A program made the translations under genes and the position numbers. Positions 50,702 to 58,892 of a stretch of 64,000 bases of DNA are shown here, piece by piece (positions within the stretch are counted from its first letter, which is position 1; each line of letters begins with the position of its first letter). Under the pieces are notes generated by a model that was not told the origin of the DNA, did no database searches, and worked only from the letters and a program-made list of their open reading frames with translations. The DNA comes from Kribbella pittospori (GTDB taxonomy: Bacteria > Actinomycetota > Actinomycetes > Propionibacteriales > Kribbellaceae): assembly GCF_004331465.1 (NCBI RefSeq), contig NZ_SJKB01000005.1:372001-436000 (forward strand), given 5' to 3'.

Positions 50702-51409
50702 ATGAAGAGACTCGTCGCGCTCGGCGCGGTGCTGGTACTGGCGCTGGCGGGGTGCAGCGACAAGAAGGACTCCGGGAACGGCGACGGCCAGTCCGGTGAC
50801 GACCCGGTCGCGATGCTCACGGCGGCCAAGAAGACCATCGACGACGCGGCCAGCGTGCACATCGTGCTGACCGGCCGGGACCTGCCGGAGACGGCGCAGG
50901 CACTGGCGTCCGGTGACGGCGTCGCGACCCATGCCCCGGCGTTCAAGGGGAAGCTGACCGTGCGCGCGGCCGGCTCGCCGATCGACGCCGATGTCGTGGC
51001 GGTCGGCGGCAAGGTCTACGCGAAGCTCCCGCTCACCGGGAGGTTCCTCGAGCTGACGCCGTCACAGCTGGCCGGCCTCGGTGCGCCTGACCCGGCCATC
51101 CTGCTCGACCCGGAGAAGGGCCTGACCTCGGTCCTGCCGACCGTGAAGGACCCGAAGATCAAGGGCGAGACCAGGGACGGCGCCAAGATCCTGACCGAGA
51201 TCACCGGCGCGATCCAGGGCAAGTCACTGCAGGGCATCTTCCCGAACGCGCCCGCCGACCAGGACTTCCCGAGCACGTTCAAGATCGACAAGGACACCAA
51301 GCAGCTGGTCGCGGCGACCATCACCGGTCCGTTCTACGACGGAGCCACCAGCAGCTACGACGTCACCCTGGACAAGTACGGCGAGACGGTCGAGATCACC
51401 AAGCCGTGA
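50702..51409 (+). CDS. LprG/LppX-like lipoprotein
   Basis: 235 aa. Signal peptide MKRLVALGAVLVLALAGC with lipobox LALAGC, so the protein is lipid-anchored on the outer face of the membrane. The rest is the LppX_LprAFG domain (beta half-barrel with a hydrophobic cavity; e.g. AMLTAAKKTIDDAASVHIVL and GTVRAAGSPIDADVVAVGGK-like region at about 85-105, ending KYGETVEITKP). In mycobacteria LprG binds triacylated glycolipids and works with the pump P55. Here the next gene is an MFS pump with a 4-bp overlap (GTGA), the same arrangement. It starts five bases after parC. Confidence 0.9.
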   Translation: MKRLVALGAVLVLALAGCSDKKDSGNGDGQSGDDPVAMLTAAKKTIDDAASVHIVLTGRDLPETAQALASGDGVATHAPAFKGKLTVRAAGSPIDADVVAVGGKVYAKLPLTGRFLELTPSQLAGLGAPDPAILLDPEKGLTSVLPTVKDPKIKGETRDGAKILTEITGAIQGKSLQGIFPNAPADQDFPSTFKIDKDTKQLVAATITGPFYDGATSSYDVTLDKYGETVEITKP

Positions 51410-53103
51410 GCGAGGACTCGCCCGTCGGCCGTGCGGCGCCGGTGAGCAGCCCGAGGACCAGGCTCACCCTGGCCTCGATCGCGGTCGCGTTCGCCGCCGC
51501 CGACACGTACGTCGTCGTACTGGCCCTGCCGGACATGATGGGCGGCGTCGGGCTGTCGGTGGACGAACTGCAGCGCGCGGCGCCGATCATCTCTGGGTTC
51601 CTGCTCGGCTACATCGCCGTACTGCCACTGATCGGTCGGATCGCCGACGTGGTCGGACGTACGCCGGTGCTTGTCGGCGCGCTGATCCTGTTCGCGGTCG
51701 GATCGCTGATCACGGCCGGGGCGTACGACCTCTCGCTGGTGGTAACCGGTCGGTTTCTTCAGGGTGTGGGCGGTGGTGGGCTCGTGCCCGCGACACTGGC
51801 CCTGGTCGCCGACCTGTGGCCGGCTGATCGACGTGGACTCCCCCTCGGCGTTGTCGGTGCGGTCCAGGAACTCGGGGCAGTGCTCGGGCCACTGCTCGGT
51901 GCGGCAGTGCTGGCGGTCGCGGACTGGCGGTACATCTTCTGGCTCAATCTGACGGTGGCGGTTGTCCTCGCGCTCCTCCTCCGCGGCCTCAAGCCTCCAC
52001 CGCTGTCGGCCGCCGTCGGAGTCCTTGCATGCATTGCACTCGGGCTGACCATCACGGCACCCGAGCGTCTCGCGACCGGCGTCACCCTGGGCTTGCCCTT
52101 CGTACCCTTCACCGGGTCGTCGCGCCTGCTCACGCCGATCGGCGTCGTCACGCTCGTTCTGGCCCTGCTCTGGCTGGGGCTGGTCTTGTGGCGGACTCGC
52201 GGTCGGTTGAGCGCTGTGTTGTCGCAGGTGGATCTTGTCGGGGCTGGTTTGCTGGCTTTGGCGCTGGCCGGAGTGGTGTTGGCGTTCGCCACTGCTGACC
52301 CTGAGCGTGAGTTGATGGCTGCGGCCGGTCCGTGGCTGCTCGTCGCTGCCGCGGTGTTTGCGGTCGGCTTCGCGATCTGGCAACGCCGTACGACGCGAGC
52401 GATCGTGCCGCGAGGTTTGCTGAATGGCCGACCAGCTTGGGGCTCGCTGGTGGTCAGCTTTCTGGTCGGATGTGCGTTGATCGCCGCACTGGTCGACGTA
52501 CCGGTCTTCGCGCGGACCACTCAGGGCGGTGGGCAGTTGGCCGCTGCGCTGGTGTTGCTGCGGTTCCTGATCGCTCTGCCTGTCGGTGCGGTCGTTGGTG
52601 GGTGGCTGACCAGGCGCTTGGGGCTTGGTCTCATCACTGGCGCCGGCTTGGCGCTGGCTGGGGCGATGTTCGTGCTGATGGCGTTCTGGGGGCGGAACGC
52701 GCTCGATCACTTCCCGGCGACCGTCGTACTGCTGGTGTGTGGGTTCGGGTTCGGGCTGGCGTTGTCACCGGTCAACACGGCGATGCTCGGCGCGACTCCC
52801 CCGGACACGCACGGTCTGGTGAGCGCACTGGTTGTGGTGGCGCGGATGGTCGGAATGCTGGTCGGGGTGTCCGCGCTCACAGCGATCGGACTACGGCGGT
52901 ACTTCTCGATCGCCGACGACATCCCGTCGCCGAACGAGCTGTGCCCGTCCGCGCCCGGTTCCTGCCGGCCCTTCGTGGATGCGCTCCGCGATGCGGCCAT
53001 TTCACAAGTTCACGCGATCTTCGCCGGCGCCGCGGTGTGCGCGTTCCTCGCCGCCATTGTGGCCATCCTGCTGCTCGGCCGACGTGGCGTTGTGCACAGA
53101 TGA
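51406..53103 (+). CDS. MFS transporter, P55-like (14 helices), partner of the lipoprotein
   Basis: 565-aa major facilitator with 14 predicted helices. First helices LTLASIAVAFAAADTYVVVL, motif A region GRIADVVGRTPVLVG (about 75-90), helix pair GRFLQGVGGGGLVPATLALV. The C-terminus has the family segment YFSIADDIPSPNELCPSAPG then SCRPFVDALRDAAISQVHA, seen in mycobacterial P55 relatives. P55 (Rv1410c) exports lipids and drugs in concert with LprG. GTG start at 51406 overlaps the lipoprotein stop. Confidence 0.9.
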   Translation: MSEDSPVGRAAPVSSPRTRLTLASIAVAFAAADTYVVVLALPDMMGGVGLSVDELQRAAPIISGFLLGYIAVLPLIGRIADVVGRTPVLVGALILFAVGSLITAGAYDLSLVVTGRFLQGVGGGGLVPATLALVADLWPADRRGLPLGVVGAVQELGAVLGPLLGAAVLAVADWRYIFWLNLTVAVVLALLLRGLKPPPLSAAVGVLACIALGLTITAPERLATGVTLGLPFVPFTGSSRLLTPIGVVTLVLALLWLGLVLWRTRGRLSAVLSQVDLVGAGLLALALAGVVLAFATADPERELMAAAGPWLLVAAAVFAVGFAIWQRRTTRAIVPRGLLNGRPAWGSLVVSFLVGCALIAALVDVPVFARTTQGGGQLAAALVLLRFLIALPVGAVVGGWLTRRLGLGLITGAGLALAGAMFVLMAFWGRNALDHFPATVVLLVCGFGFGLALSPVNTAMLGATPPDTHGLVSALVVVARMVGMLVGVSALTAIGLRRYFSIADDIPSPNELCPSAPGSCRPFVDALRDAAISQVHAIFAGAAVCAFLAAIVAILLLGRRGVVHR

Positions 53104-53137
53104 TGAGCATCACGCCGGACAGCCGTCTCACCTCGCG

Positions 53138-53149
53138 TACCGTGATCAC
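53138..53149 (+). promoter_or_regulatory. Leaderless -10 for the sucrase/ferredoxin-like operon
   Basis: TACCGT (53138-53143) plus six bases (GATCAC) precede the GTG at 53150. It lies 35 bp after the MFS stop. Same layout as at other leaderless starts of the window. Confidence 0.5.
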
Positions 53150-54091
53150 GTGACTGTTCGACCCGACGCGACCGGTAGGCCCGGCTTGTGCTCGACGTTC
53201 TGCCGGGAGTTGCGCGAGCCGCTCGCCGGTACGGCGGTCGTCGCAAGCGGCTGGGTCGTTGTCGAGCAGCCGGGTCCGTGGGGTGCGAAGGCACCGACAC
53301 ACAGTCACCTCGATCCCGAGTTCGGTGGTGCGTTCGACGACGCCTGCAAGAAGGCGGACGTGCGGTTCGGCCTGATCCGCGCTCCCGGCCGGCACTCCGA
53401 CGCTGTCGAACGGTCCCACCAGGTGTACGTCGCCTCGACGCTGCCCGGGCGGAGCTGGTTGCTCGGCGGCCGGGTCGACGATCCGGCGGCGCTGCGCACG
53501 TTGCACTTGGATGCGATTGCCCGAGGCGATCGGGATGCGGTCGTTGCGTCGCTGCCTGGACTGAGTCTGGTCGACCATCCGGTGATGCTGGTCTGCACCA
53601 ACGGCAAGCGCGACGAATGCTGCGCGTTGCTCGGGCGGCCACTGGTCAAGGCATTGTCGGCCGCCGCGCCGGGCCGGGTCTGGGAGGCGAACCACCTGGG
53701 CGGCCACCGCTTCGCGCCGACCGCAACCGTCCTCCCCGCGGGCACCATGCACGGGCACCTCACCGCCGAGGCTGCCGTCACCGTGCTCGCGGCCGCGGAT
53801 CGCCGCGAAACCGTCCTGACCGGACTGCGTGGCCGGTCGACCTGGACCCAACGCGGTCAGGCCGCGGAGATCGCCGTACGCCGTCTGATCGGCGAAGTCT
53901 CACTGGATGCCCTCAGAGTCGCGGGCGAAGACCCAGAAGCTGTGACGGTGTGGCACCGCGACGGCCGGTCCTGGACTGTTCCGGTGACCAGCGTCGCCGC
54001 CGATCCACCCCGTCCGGAGTCCTGCGGAAAGGAGCCGTTCGCGATGTCGATCCTGCAAGCCGGAGCCCCTGTGCCAGGTGAGGCCCGATGA
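53150..54091 (+). CDS. Sucrase/ferredoxin-like [2Fe-2S] protein
   Basis: 313-aa protein with a C-terminal thioredoxin-like ferredoxin domain: VCTNGKRDECCALLGRPL (Cys-rich loop, about 149-166) and WEANHLGGHRFAPTATVLP (second ligand region with HxGGHRFAPT). The Cys/His set is that of the sucraseferredoxin-like family, which binds a 2Fe-2S cluster. Role unknown. The N-terminal part (about 10-120) shares the family fold. GTG start at 53150; the stop overlaps the carbonic anhydrase start (ATGA). Confidence 0.85.
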   Translation: MTVRPDATGRPGLCSTFCRELREPLAGTAVVASGWVVVEQPGPWGAKAPTHSHLDPEFGGAFDDACKKADVRFGLIRAPGRHSDAVERSHQVYVASTLPGRSWLLGGRVDDPAALRTLHLDAIARGDRDAVVASLPGLSLVDHPVMLVCTNGKRDECCALLGRPLVKALSAAAPGRVWEANHLGGHRFAPTATVLPAGTMHGHLTAEAAVTVLAAADRRETVLTGLRGRSTWTQRGQAAEIAVRRLIGEVSLDALRVAGEDPEAVTVWHRDGRSWTVPVTSVAADPPRPESCGKEPFAMSILQAGAPVPGEAR

Positions 54092-54585
54092 GCACCGGGT
54101 TCGAGGACCTGCTGGCAGCCAACGCCGAGTACGTCGCCGACTTCCACTACGGCGGCTTCGACGGTCTGGCCCACGCCGGCATCGGCGTCGTCACCTGCAT
54201 GGACTCGCGGATCCCACCGCTGGAGATGCTCGGGCTGAAGCCGGGGGACGCGAAGGTCCTGCGCAGCGCGGGTGGCCGGGTCACCGAGATCACCATGACC
54301 GGGCTGGTGCTCGGCGTACAACTGCTCGGCGTCCGCCGGATCATGGTCATCCCGCACACCCGTTGCGCGATGGCCGCGATGTCCGAGGACGACCTGCGCG
54401 CCAAGGTGGAGCAGGCTGCGGGCAAGCCGGCCGGGTACCTGCCGATCAACGTCATCCCCGACCAGCTCGAGGCGCTCCGCCGCGACGTCGCCGCCGTCCG
54501 CGAGCACCCGCTCATCGGCGAGGACATCCTGGTCGGCGGCTTCATGTACGACGTCGACACCGGCCGCCTCACCCAGATCGACTGA
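54088..54585 (+). CDS. Beta-carbonic anhydrase
   Basis: 165-aa enzyme catalysing CO2/bicarbonate interconversion. Zinc ligands Cys37 (VVTCMDSRIPP), His90 and Cys93 (IPHTRCAM), with the Asp-Arg pair in CMDSRI that activates the water. Compact single-domain actinobacterial beta-class, cytosolic. The motif at the second site is HTRCAM rather than the usual HTxCGM. It overlaps genes on both sides (ATGA before, TGATG after), making a tight three-gene operon. Confidence 0.92.
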   Translation: MSTGFEDLLAANAEYVADFHYGGFDGLAHAGIGVVTCMDSRIPPLEMLGLKPGDAKVLRSAGGRVTEITMTGLVLGVQLLGVRRIMVIPHTRCAMAAMSEDDLRAKVEQAAGKPAGYLPINVIPDQLEALRRDVAAVREHPLIGEDILVGGFMYDVDTGRLTQID

Positions 54586-56627
54586 TGCCGGGGCTGACCG
54601 GGCCCGCGCTCCGGCCGTTGCCACTGGCAACTCTCCGCCCGCAGGGGTGGTTGCTGGAACGGCTGCGGCTCCAGGCGGACGGGATGGCCGGGCATCTGGA
54701 CGAGTTCTGGCCGGATGTGGCCCGGAGCGGCTGGATCGGTGGTGATGCGGAGGGCTGGGAGCGCGGTCCGTACTGGCTCGATGGAATCGTCGGCGTCGCT
54801 TACCTGCTGGATGACGATCGGTTGAAGGCCAAGGTGCGGCGGTGGGTGGACTACATCCTCGAGCACCAGCATGAGGACGGGTGGTTCGGTCCACGCAGCG
54901 GCGAGGCGACGTACGCGGATCATGACACTTGGCCGCGGATCATCGTGCTGAAGGCGCTGCTGCAGCACCTCGACGCGACTGGTGATCCGCGCGTTGTGCC
55001 GGCTGCGCTGAAGTTCCTTCGGCTGCTCGACGGGATGCTGGACGAGTGGCCGCTGCGGGAGTGGGCGCGGTCGCGGTGGACCGATGTCGTCTGGGTGATC
55101 AACCAGCTTCACGACCTCACTGGTGAGGACTGGCTGCTGGGGCTGGCGGCCAAGTGCAAGGAGCAGGGCTTCGACTGGTTCGGGTACGCCGACCAGCTGC
55201 CGTTCACCGAGAAGGTGCCCGAGGCAACGTTGCTCGCGTACCAGGCGCAGAACGACGGCAACTGGATGAACGACGGGCATCTGTCGTCGCACGGCGTCAA
55301 CGTCGCGATGGGTCTGAAGGCGATGCCCGTCTGGCAACGCCACGACACCTCGGTCGACCAGCAGGCGCGACTCCTGCACCTGATCGCTCAACTGGACGCT
55401 TACCACGGCCAGGCGAATGGGCTCTTCAGCTGCGACGAACACCTGGCCGGCCGTCATCCGAGCCAAGGCACCGAGACCTGCACGGTCGTCGAGTACCTCG
55501 CCTCCCTCGAAGTCGCGCTCGAATCCTTCGGCCCGGTCGAGCCGCTCGCCGAACGCCTCGAACGGCTGGCCTTCAACGCGCTGCCCGCCAGTACGACGCC
55601 CGACGAGTGGACCCATCAGTACGTCCAGCAGGCCAACCAGGTGATCTGCCACGTCACCGAGGACCGCATCTACACGAACAACGGCCCGGACGCGAACGTC
55701 TTCGGCCTCGAACCCCACTTCGGCTGCTGCACCGCCAACCGCCACCAGGGCTGGCCCCGCTTCACCTCCCACCTCTGGATGCGCTCCGACGACGGCGCCT
55801 TCACCGCCCTCTCCTACGCCCCCTGCTCGTTCTCGTACGACGGCCTAACAGTCTCCGTAGCCGGCGCCTACCCGTTCTCAGACGACATCGAAATCAGCAC
55901 CCAAGGCCCCGGCCACCTCCGCCTCCGAATCCCCACCTGGGCCACGGACGCGACCCTCACGATCGACGACGAGGCACCCACTGCGCTCGACGCCGGAACC
56001 CTCCACGAGGTCGAGGTATCCGGAGACCGCACCCTCCTCCTGCACCTCGGCACCATCGTCCGCGCCGTACCCCGCCCAGCCGGCGCCATCACCCTCGAAC
56101 GCGGCCCACTCGTCTTCGCCCTCCCCCTCGGCGAAGCCTGGCACCAGATCGGCGGCGAACACCCCCACGCCACCTGGGAAGTCCACCCCACCACCCCCTG
56201 GAACTACGCAATCACCCCCGAGCACACCCACCTCTCCCGGAAACCGATCAGTTCCAACCCCTTCTCCCCCACTACCACCCCCCTCCACCTCCAAGTCCAA
56301 GCCCACCAACTCCCCTGGCCCCTAAAACACGGCGCCGCAGCCACCCCACCCACCCAAACCCACCACCCGTCACCCCCGCCCAGCCCGCACCCGACCACTC
56401 ACGACTCACCCGGCTCGACCCCGACCACCCCGGACCCGACCGACCCGGCGACCCAGCACCCGGTCCGCCTGGCCGCGACCAACCCGGAGCACCTGGACTG
56501 GACCACCCCAGGCGCGATCACCCCGGACTCGGCCGACTCCGGCTCAGCCGGACCGGAGCTGGAGGTGCTTACCTTCATTCCTTACGGGTGTACGACTCTT
56601 CGGGTTACCGAGCTCCCGAGGATTTAG
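54585..56627 (+). CDS. GH127-family glycosidase (beta-L-arabinofuranosidase-like)
   Basis: 680 aa. (alpha/alpha)6 barrel-type protein: PQGWLLERLRLQADGMAGHL at the start, WMNDGHLSSHGVNVAMGLKA, then the metal/catalytic residues GTETCTVVEYLAS (Glu297, Cys299) and HFGCCTANRHQG (Cys381, Cys382), matching the zinc-held cysteine nucleophile site of HypBA1. GH127 enzymes release L-arabinofuranose. A Pro/Thr/His-rich stretch of about 60 residues (roughly 570-630) interrupts the C-terminal beta domain and is not a usual family feature. No signal peptide, so it acts inside on imported oligosaccharides. ATG overlaps the carbonic anhydrase stop by one base. Confidence 0.87.
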   Translation: MPGLTGPALRPLPLATLRPQGWLLERLRLQADGMAGHLDEFWPDVARSGWIGGDAEGWERGPYWLDGIVGVAYLLDDDRLKAKVRRWVDYILEHQHEDGWFGPRSGEATYADHDTWPRIIVLKALLQHLDATGDPRVVPAALKFLRLLDGMLDEWPLREWARSRWTDVVWVINQLHDLTGEDWLLGLAAKCKEQGFDWFGYADQLPFTEKVPEATLLAYQAQNDGNWMNDGHLSSHGVNVAMGLKAMPVWQRHDTSVDQQARLLHLIAQLDAYHGQANGLFSCDEHLAGRHPSQGTETCTVVEYLASLEVALESFGPVEPLAERLERLAFNALPASTTPDEWTHQYVQQANQVICHVTEDRIYTNNGPDANVFGLEPHFGCCTANRHQGWPRFTSHLWMRSDDGAFTALSYAPCSFSYDGLTVSVAGAYPFSDDIEISTQGPGHLRLRIPTWATDATLTIDDEAPTALDAGTLHEVEVSGDRTLLLHLGTIVRAVPRPAGAITLERGPLVFALPLGEAWHQIGGEHPHATWEVHPTTPWNYAITPEHTHLSRKPISSNPFSPTTTPLHLQVQAHQLPWPLKHGAAATPPTQTHHPSPPPSPHPTTHDSPGSTPTTPDPTDPATQHPVRLAATNPEHLDWTTPGAITPDSADSGSAGPELEVLTFIPYGCTTLRVTELPRI

Positions 56628-56920
56628 CGCTCTTCGATTACCTCGATTTCGTCGACTGCCGACGTGCCCTCGCGGACCAGCGCGAAGGCTGCCTTCGTTT
56701 CGGCGAGCGTGGGTGCGAGCTCGCGTGCTGCCTTCAGGTCGTCGGCCGACTCCCAGCGCCACACGCCGGCCCACTGGTTCTCCCCGACCCGACCGAGCCG
56801 CGCCTCCGTCAGCCCGGGGATCGACGCCCGGACCGCATCGACCAGCGCGTTGTGCCGGTCCAGCACCTCCCCCGCATCCTCCGTCACAGCCTCGAACCTC
56901 GTGATCGCGATCAGCGACAT
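56624..56920 (-). CDS. ABM (antibiotic biosynthesis monooxygenase)-like protein
   Basis: 98-aa ferredoxin-like fold protein: MSLIAITRFEAVTEDAGEVL then VRASIPGLTEARLGRVGENQ and WAGVWRWESADDLKAARELA. The pattern fits small ABM-fold monooxygenases or dimeric heme/quinol-related proteins. Substrate unknown. Divergent from a TetR regulator with shared operators, so the TetR protein probably represses it. The stop overlaps the GH127 stop by four bases. Confidence 0.78.
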   Translation of the reverse strand: MSLIAITRFEAVTEDAGEVLDRHNALVDAVRASIPGLTEARLGRVGENQWAGVWRWESADDLKAARELAPTLAETKAAFALVREGTSAVDEIEVIEER

Positions 56921-56933
56921 GACTAGTGCCTTT

Positions 56934-56978
56934 CTCTAGAGTTGACTTATAGCGAACGAATCTAGAGATAGACTCTAG
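56934..56978. promoter_or_regulatory. TetR operators between ABM gene and tetR, with leaderless tetR promoter
   Basis: CTCTAGAG (56934-56941, perfect 8-bp palindrome) and CTAGAGATAGACTCTAG (56962-56978; 6-bp arms, 5-bp centre) share the CTCTAG word. The second covers TAGACT (56969-56974), a -10-like box six bases before the tetR ATG at 56981, so binding would block tetR itself; the first lies between the ABM start and its promoter. TTGACT (56942-56947) could serve as a -35. Confidence 0.6.
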
Positions 56979-56980
56979 TC

Positions 56981-57610
56981 ATGACCGTTGTCAAGCGACC
57001 AAACAAGCGGGCCGAGAAGGCACAGGAGACCCGCCGCCGGATCATCCAGGCCGCGACGGACCTGTTCGTCACCGACGGATACGGCGCGACCAACCTCCAG
57101 GACGTGGCCGACCGAGCCGGTGTCGCGGTGCAAACGATCTACTTCGTCTTCGGCAACAAACGCGCCCTGCTGAAGGAACTTGTCGACGTCACGATCGCCG
57201 GCGACACCGAGCCGGTCGCGACCATGGACCGCCCATGGTTCACTGACGCGGTGGCAATGCGCACCGCCCCCGACATGCTGGCCGAGTACGTCCCCGGCTC
57301 CACCGCCGTCCTCGCCCGCGTCGCACCGATCATGCGCGTCCTCGAAGCCGCCGCCGCGAACGATCCGGAGGTCTCCGCTCTCTGGCCACAGGACGAGGAC
57401 CTGCGGTACGTCGTACAACGCGCAGCCGCGGAGGCCCTCGTCACCAAGGCGGGCCGCCGCAGAGGCCTGACCGTCGACGAGGCCGCCGACCTCCTCTACG
57501 GCATTCTCAGCCCCGAGCTTTACCTGCTCTTCGTCCGCGACCGCGGCTGGTCCCACGACCACTGGGTCAAGTGGGCCAATCAGACTCTCCGCACCCAGCT
57601 CTGCGCGTGA
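56981..57610 (+). CDS. TetR-family transcriptional regulator
   Basis: 209 aa. N-terminal HTH: RRRIIQAATDLFVTDGYGAT then NLQDVADRAGVAVQTIYFVF (about 18-57), the TetR signature. The C-terminal ligand domain is variable (DRPWFTDAVAMRTAPDMLAE). Effector unknown. It is followed by two small membrane proteins with overlapping starts (GTGA each), which would be cotranscribed, and is divergent from the ABM-like gene. Probably autoregulated by the operators described. Confidence 0.92.
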   Translation: MTVVKRPNKRAEKAQETRRRIIQAATDLFVTDGYGATNLQDVADRAGVAVQTIYFVFGNKRALLKELVDVTIAGDTEPVATMDRPWFTDAVAMRTAPDMLAEYVPGSTAVLARVAPIMRVLEAAAANDPEVSALWPQDEDLRYVVQRAAAEALVTKAGRRRGLTVDEAADLLYGILSPELYLLFVRDRGWSHDHWVKWANQTLRTQLCA

Positions 57611-58239
57611 CCGCCGAAGTCAACGAGCCGGAACTCCCGGCGCCGCAGCCACGGGAAGTGCTGACTGCCACCCGGCTGCGGCGATGGAGCGAAGCCGCAC
57701 TCCTGCTGATCGGCGCCCTCGGGCTGATCTGCCTCGCGTACCCGACTTTCGTCCTCCTGGAGTACCTGCCACAAGTCGATCCCCGACAGGTCGGGCCTGT
57801 TTATGTGGGTCGACCGGGCGGGATCGACCCCCGATGGATCATCAACGCTCTGATCTCCGGACTGCTGCTGATCCTCGTTACCGGCCTGCCCGTTCGGCGC
57901 CCGACCGGCACTGGTTCACTCCCGGGTGCAGTTGCCCAGGGCCTCGGTGGGCTGGCTGTCGGCTTCTGGGCTCTCGTCGGCGCAACGATTCTCAGCCTCC
58001 ACCTCAACGAGCCTTGCACCTATGCATCCTGCTGGCCGATGCACGAACAGACGGCCGCGACCCTCGCACCAGGCGCGCTGACCGCGATCGCGATGATCGT
58101 GATGGCGTGCCTGGTCAACCGGCTGGCGTGGTGGATCCGAGCGCTCGTCCCGGTCGTGGTGTGGCTCGGCACTGTCCTGATCCAGCACGCGGTCTGGACG
58201 TCGTACCTGCTGGACATCTTCCAGGGCCCGCCAAGGTGA
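57607..58239 (+). CDS. Tandem four-helix membrane protein, copy 1
   Basis: 210 aa, unknown. Cytoplasmic N-terminus, then four predicted helices: about 33-55 (ALLLIGALGLICLAYPTFVL), 78-98 (WIINALISGLLLILVTGLPV), 113-135 and 158-200. Between helices 3 and 4 lies CTYASCWPMHEQ, a Cys-x3-Ser-Cys-Trp-Pro-x-His motif on the outer side by prediction. About half identical to the next gene, clearly a tandem duplicate. GTG start overlaps the tetR stop. No family name recognised. Confidence 0.78.
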   Translation: MTAEVNEPELPAPQPREVLTATRLRRWSEAALLLIGALGLICLAYPTFVLLEYLPQVDPRQVGPVYVGRPGGIDPRWIINALISGLLLILVTGLPVRRPTGTGSLPGAVAQGLGGLAVGFWALVGATILSLHLNEPCTYASCWPMHEQTAATLAPGALTAIAMIVMACLVNRLAWWIRALVPVVVWLGTVLIQHAVWTSYLLDIFQGPPR

Positions 58240-58892
58240 CGGTCGACTTGCCGGAGCCTGCCGAAGACACAGAACCGCCGGCGGCGCGTCCACGGGAAGA
58301 GCCGACTGCCACTCGACGGTGGCGATGGACCGAAGCCGCGCTCCTGGTCGTCGGTGTGCTCGGCCTGATCCTGGTCGGCATCGCCGGCCTCGTCTTCGTT
58401 GACGCGCTACCGCAGGTCGATCCGAGCCAGCTGGGCCATTGGCGCACGCCTCGGGGGTCAAGCATCGACGGTGGGTGGCTCGTGTGGGCGCTGATCAGTT
58501 CACTGGTCCTGATCGCGATCACCGGACTGCCGATCAGCCGACTGGCTGGACATGGTTCTGTGCGAGGTGCTGTTGCCCAGGGCATCGGTGGGCTGGTGGT
58601 CGTCTTCTGGGCGGTTGCGACCAGCCTCCTCGCCAACGGTTTCTACTTCATGGGCCCCAGCGAAGGCTGCTTCTACGACTCGTGCTGGCCACTGCACGAA
58701 CAGATCTGGGCAACACTCATACCCGGCGTCCTGACCGGGATCGTGATGCTCGTGATGGCGCTACTGGTCAACCGGCTGGCGTGGTGGATCCGTGCGCTGG
58801 TTCCGGCTGTGGGGTGGGTCGCGCTGCTCCTCATCCAGCACGCCGTCTGGGTGCGCTATCTCCTGCCGCTGTTCCAGGCTCGGCCTAACTGA
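58236..58892 (+). CDS. Tandem four-helix membrane protein, copy 2
   Basis: 218 aa, paralogue of the preceding protein with the same order of four helices and the same motif CFYDSCWPLHEQ. Shared features with copy 1: WSEAALL/WTEAALL before helix 1, LPQVDP after it, GAVAQGxGGL before helix 3, LVNRLAWWIRALVP before helix 4 and LIQHAVW near the end. Two Cys in the loop may form a disulfide or bind a metal. Function unknown; the pair may act as a heterodimer. GTG start overlaps copy 1 stop (GTGA). Confidence 0.78.
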   Translation: MTVDLPEPAEDTEPPAARPREEPTATRRWRWTEAALLVVGVLGLILVGIAGLVFVDALPQVDPSQLGHWRTPRGSSIDGGWLVWALISSLVLIAITGLPISRLAGHGSVRGAVAQGIGGLVVVFWAVATSLLANGFYFMGPSEGCFYDSCWPLHEQIWATLIPGVLTGIVMLVMALLVNRLAWWIRALVPAVGWVALLLIQHAVWVRYLLPLFQARPN

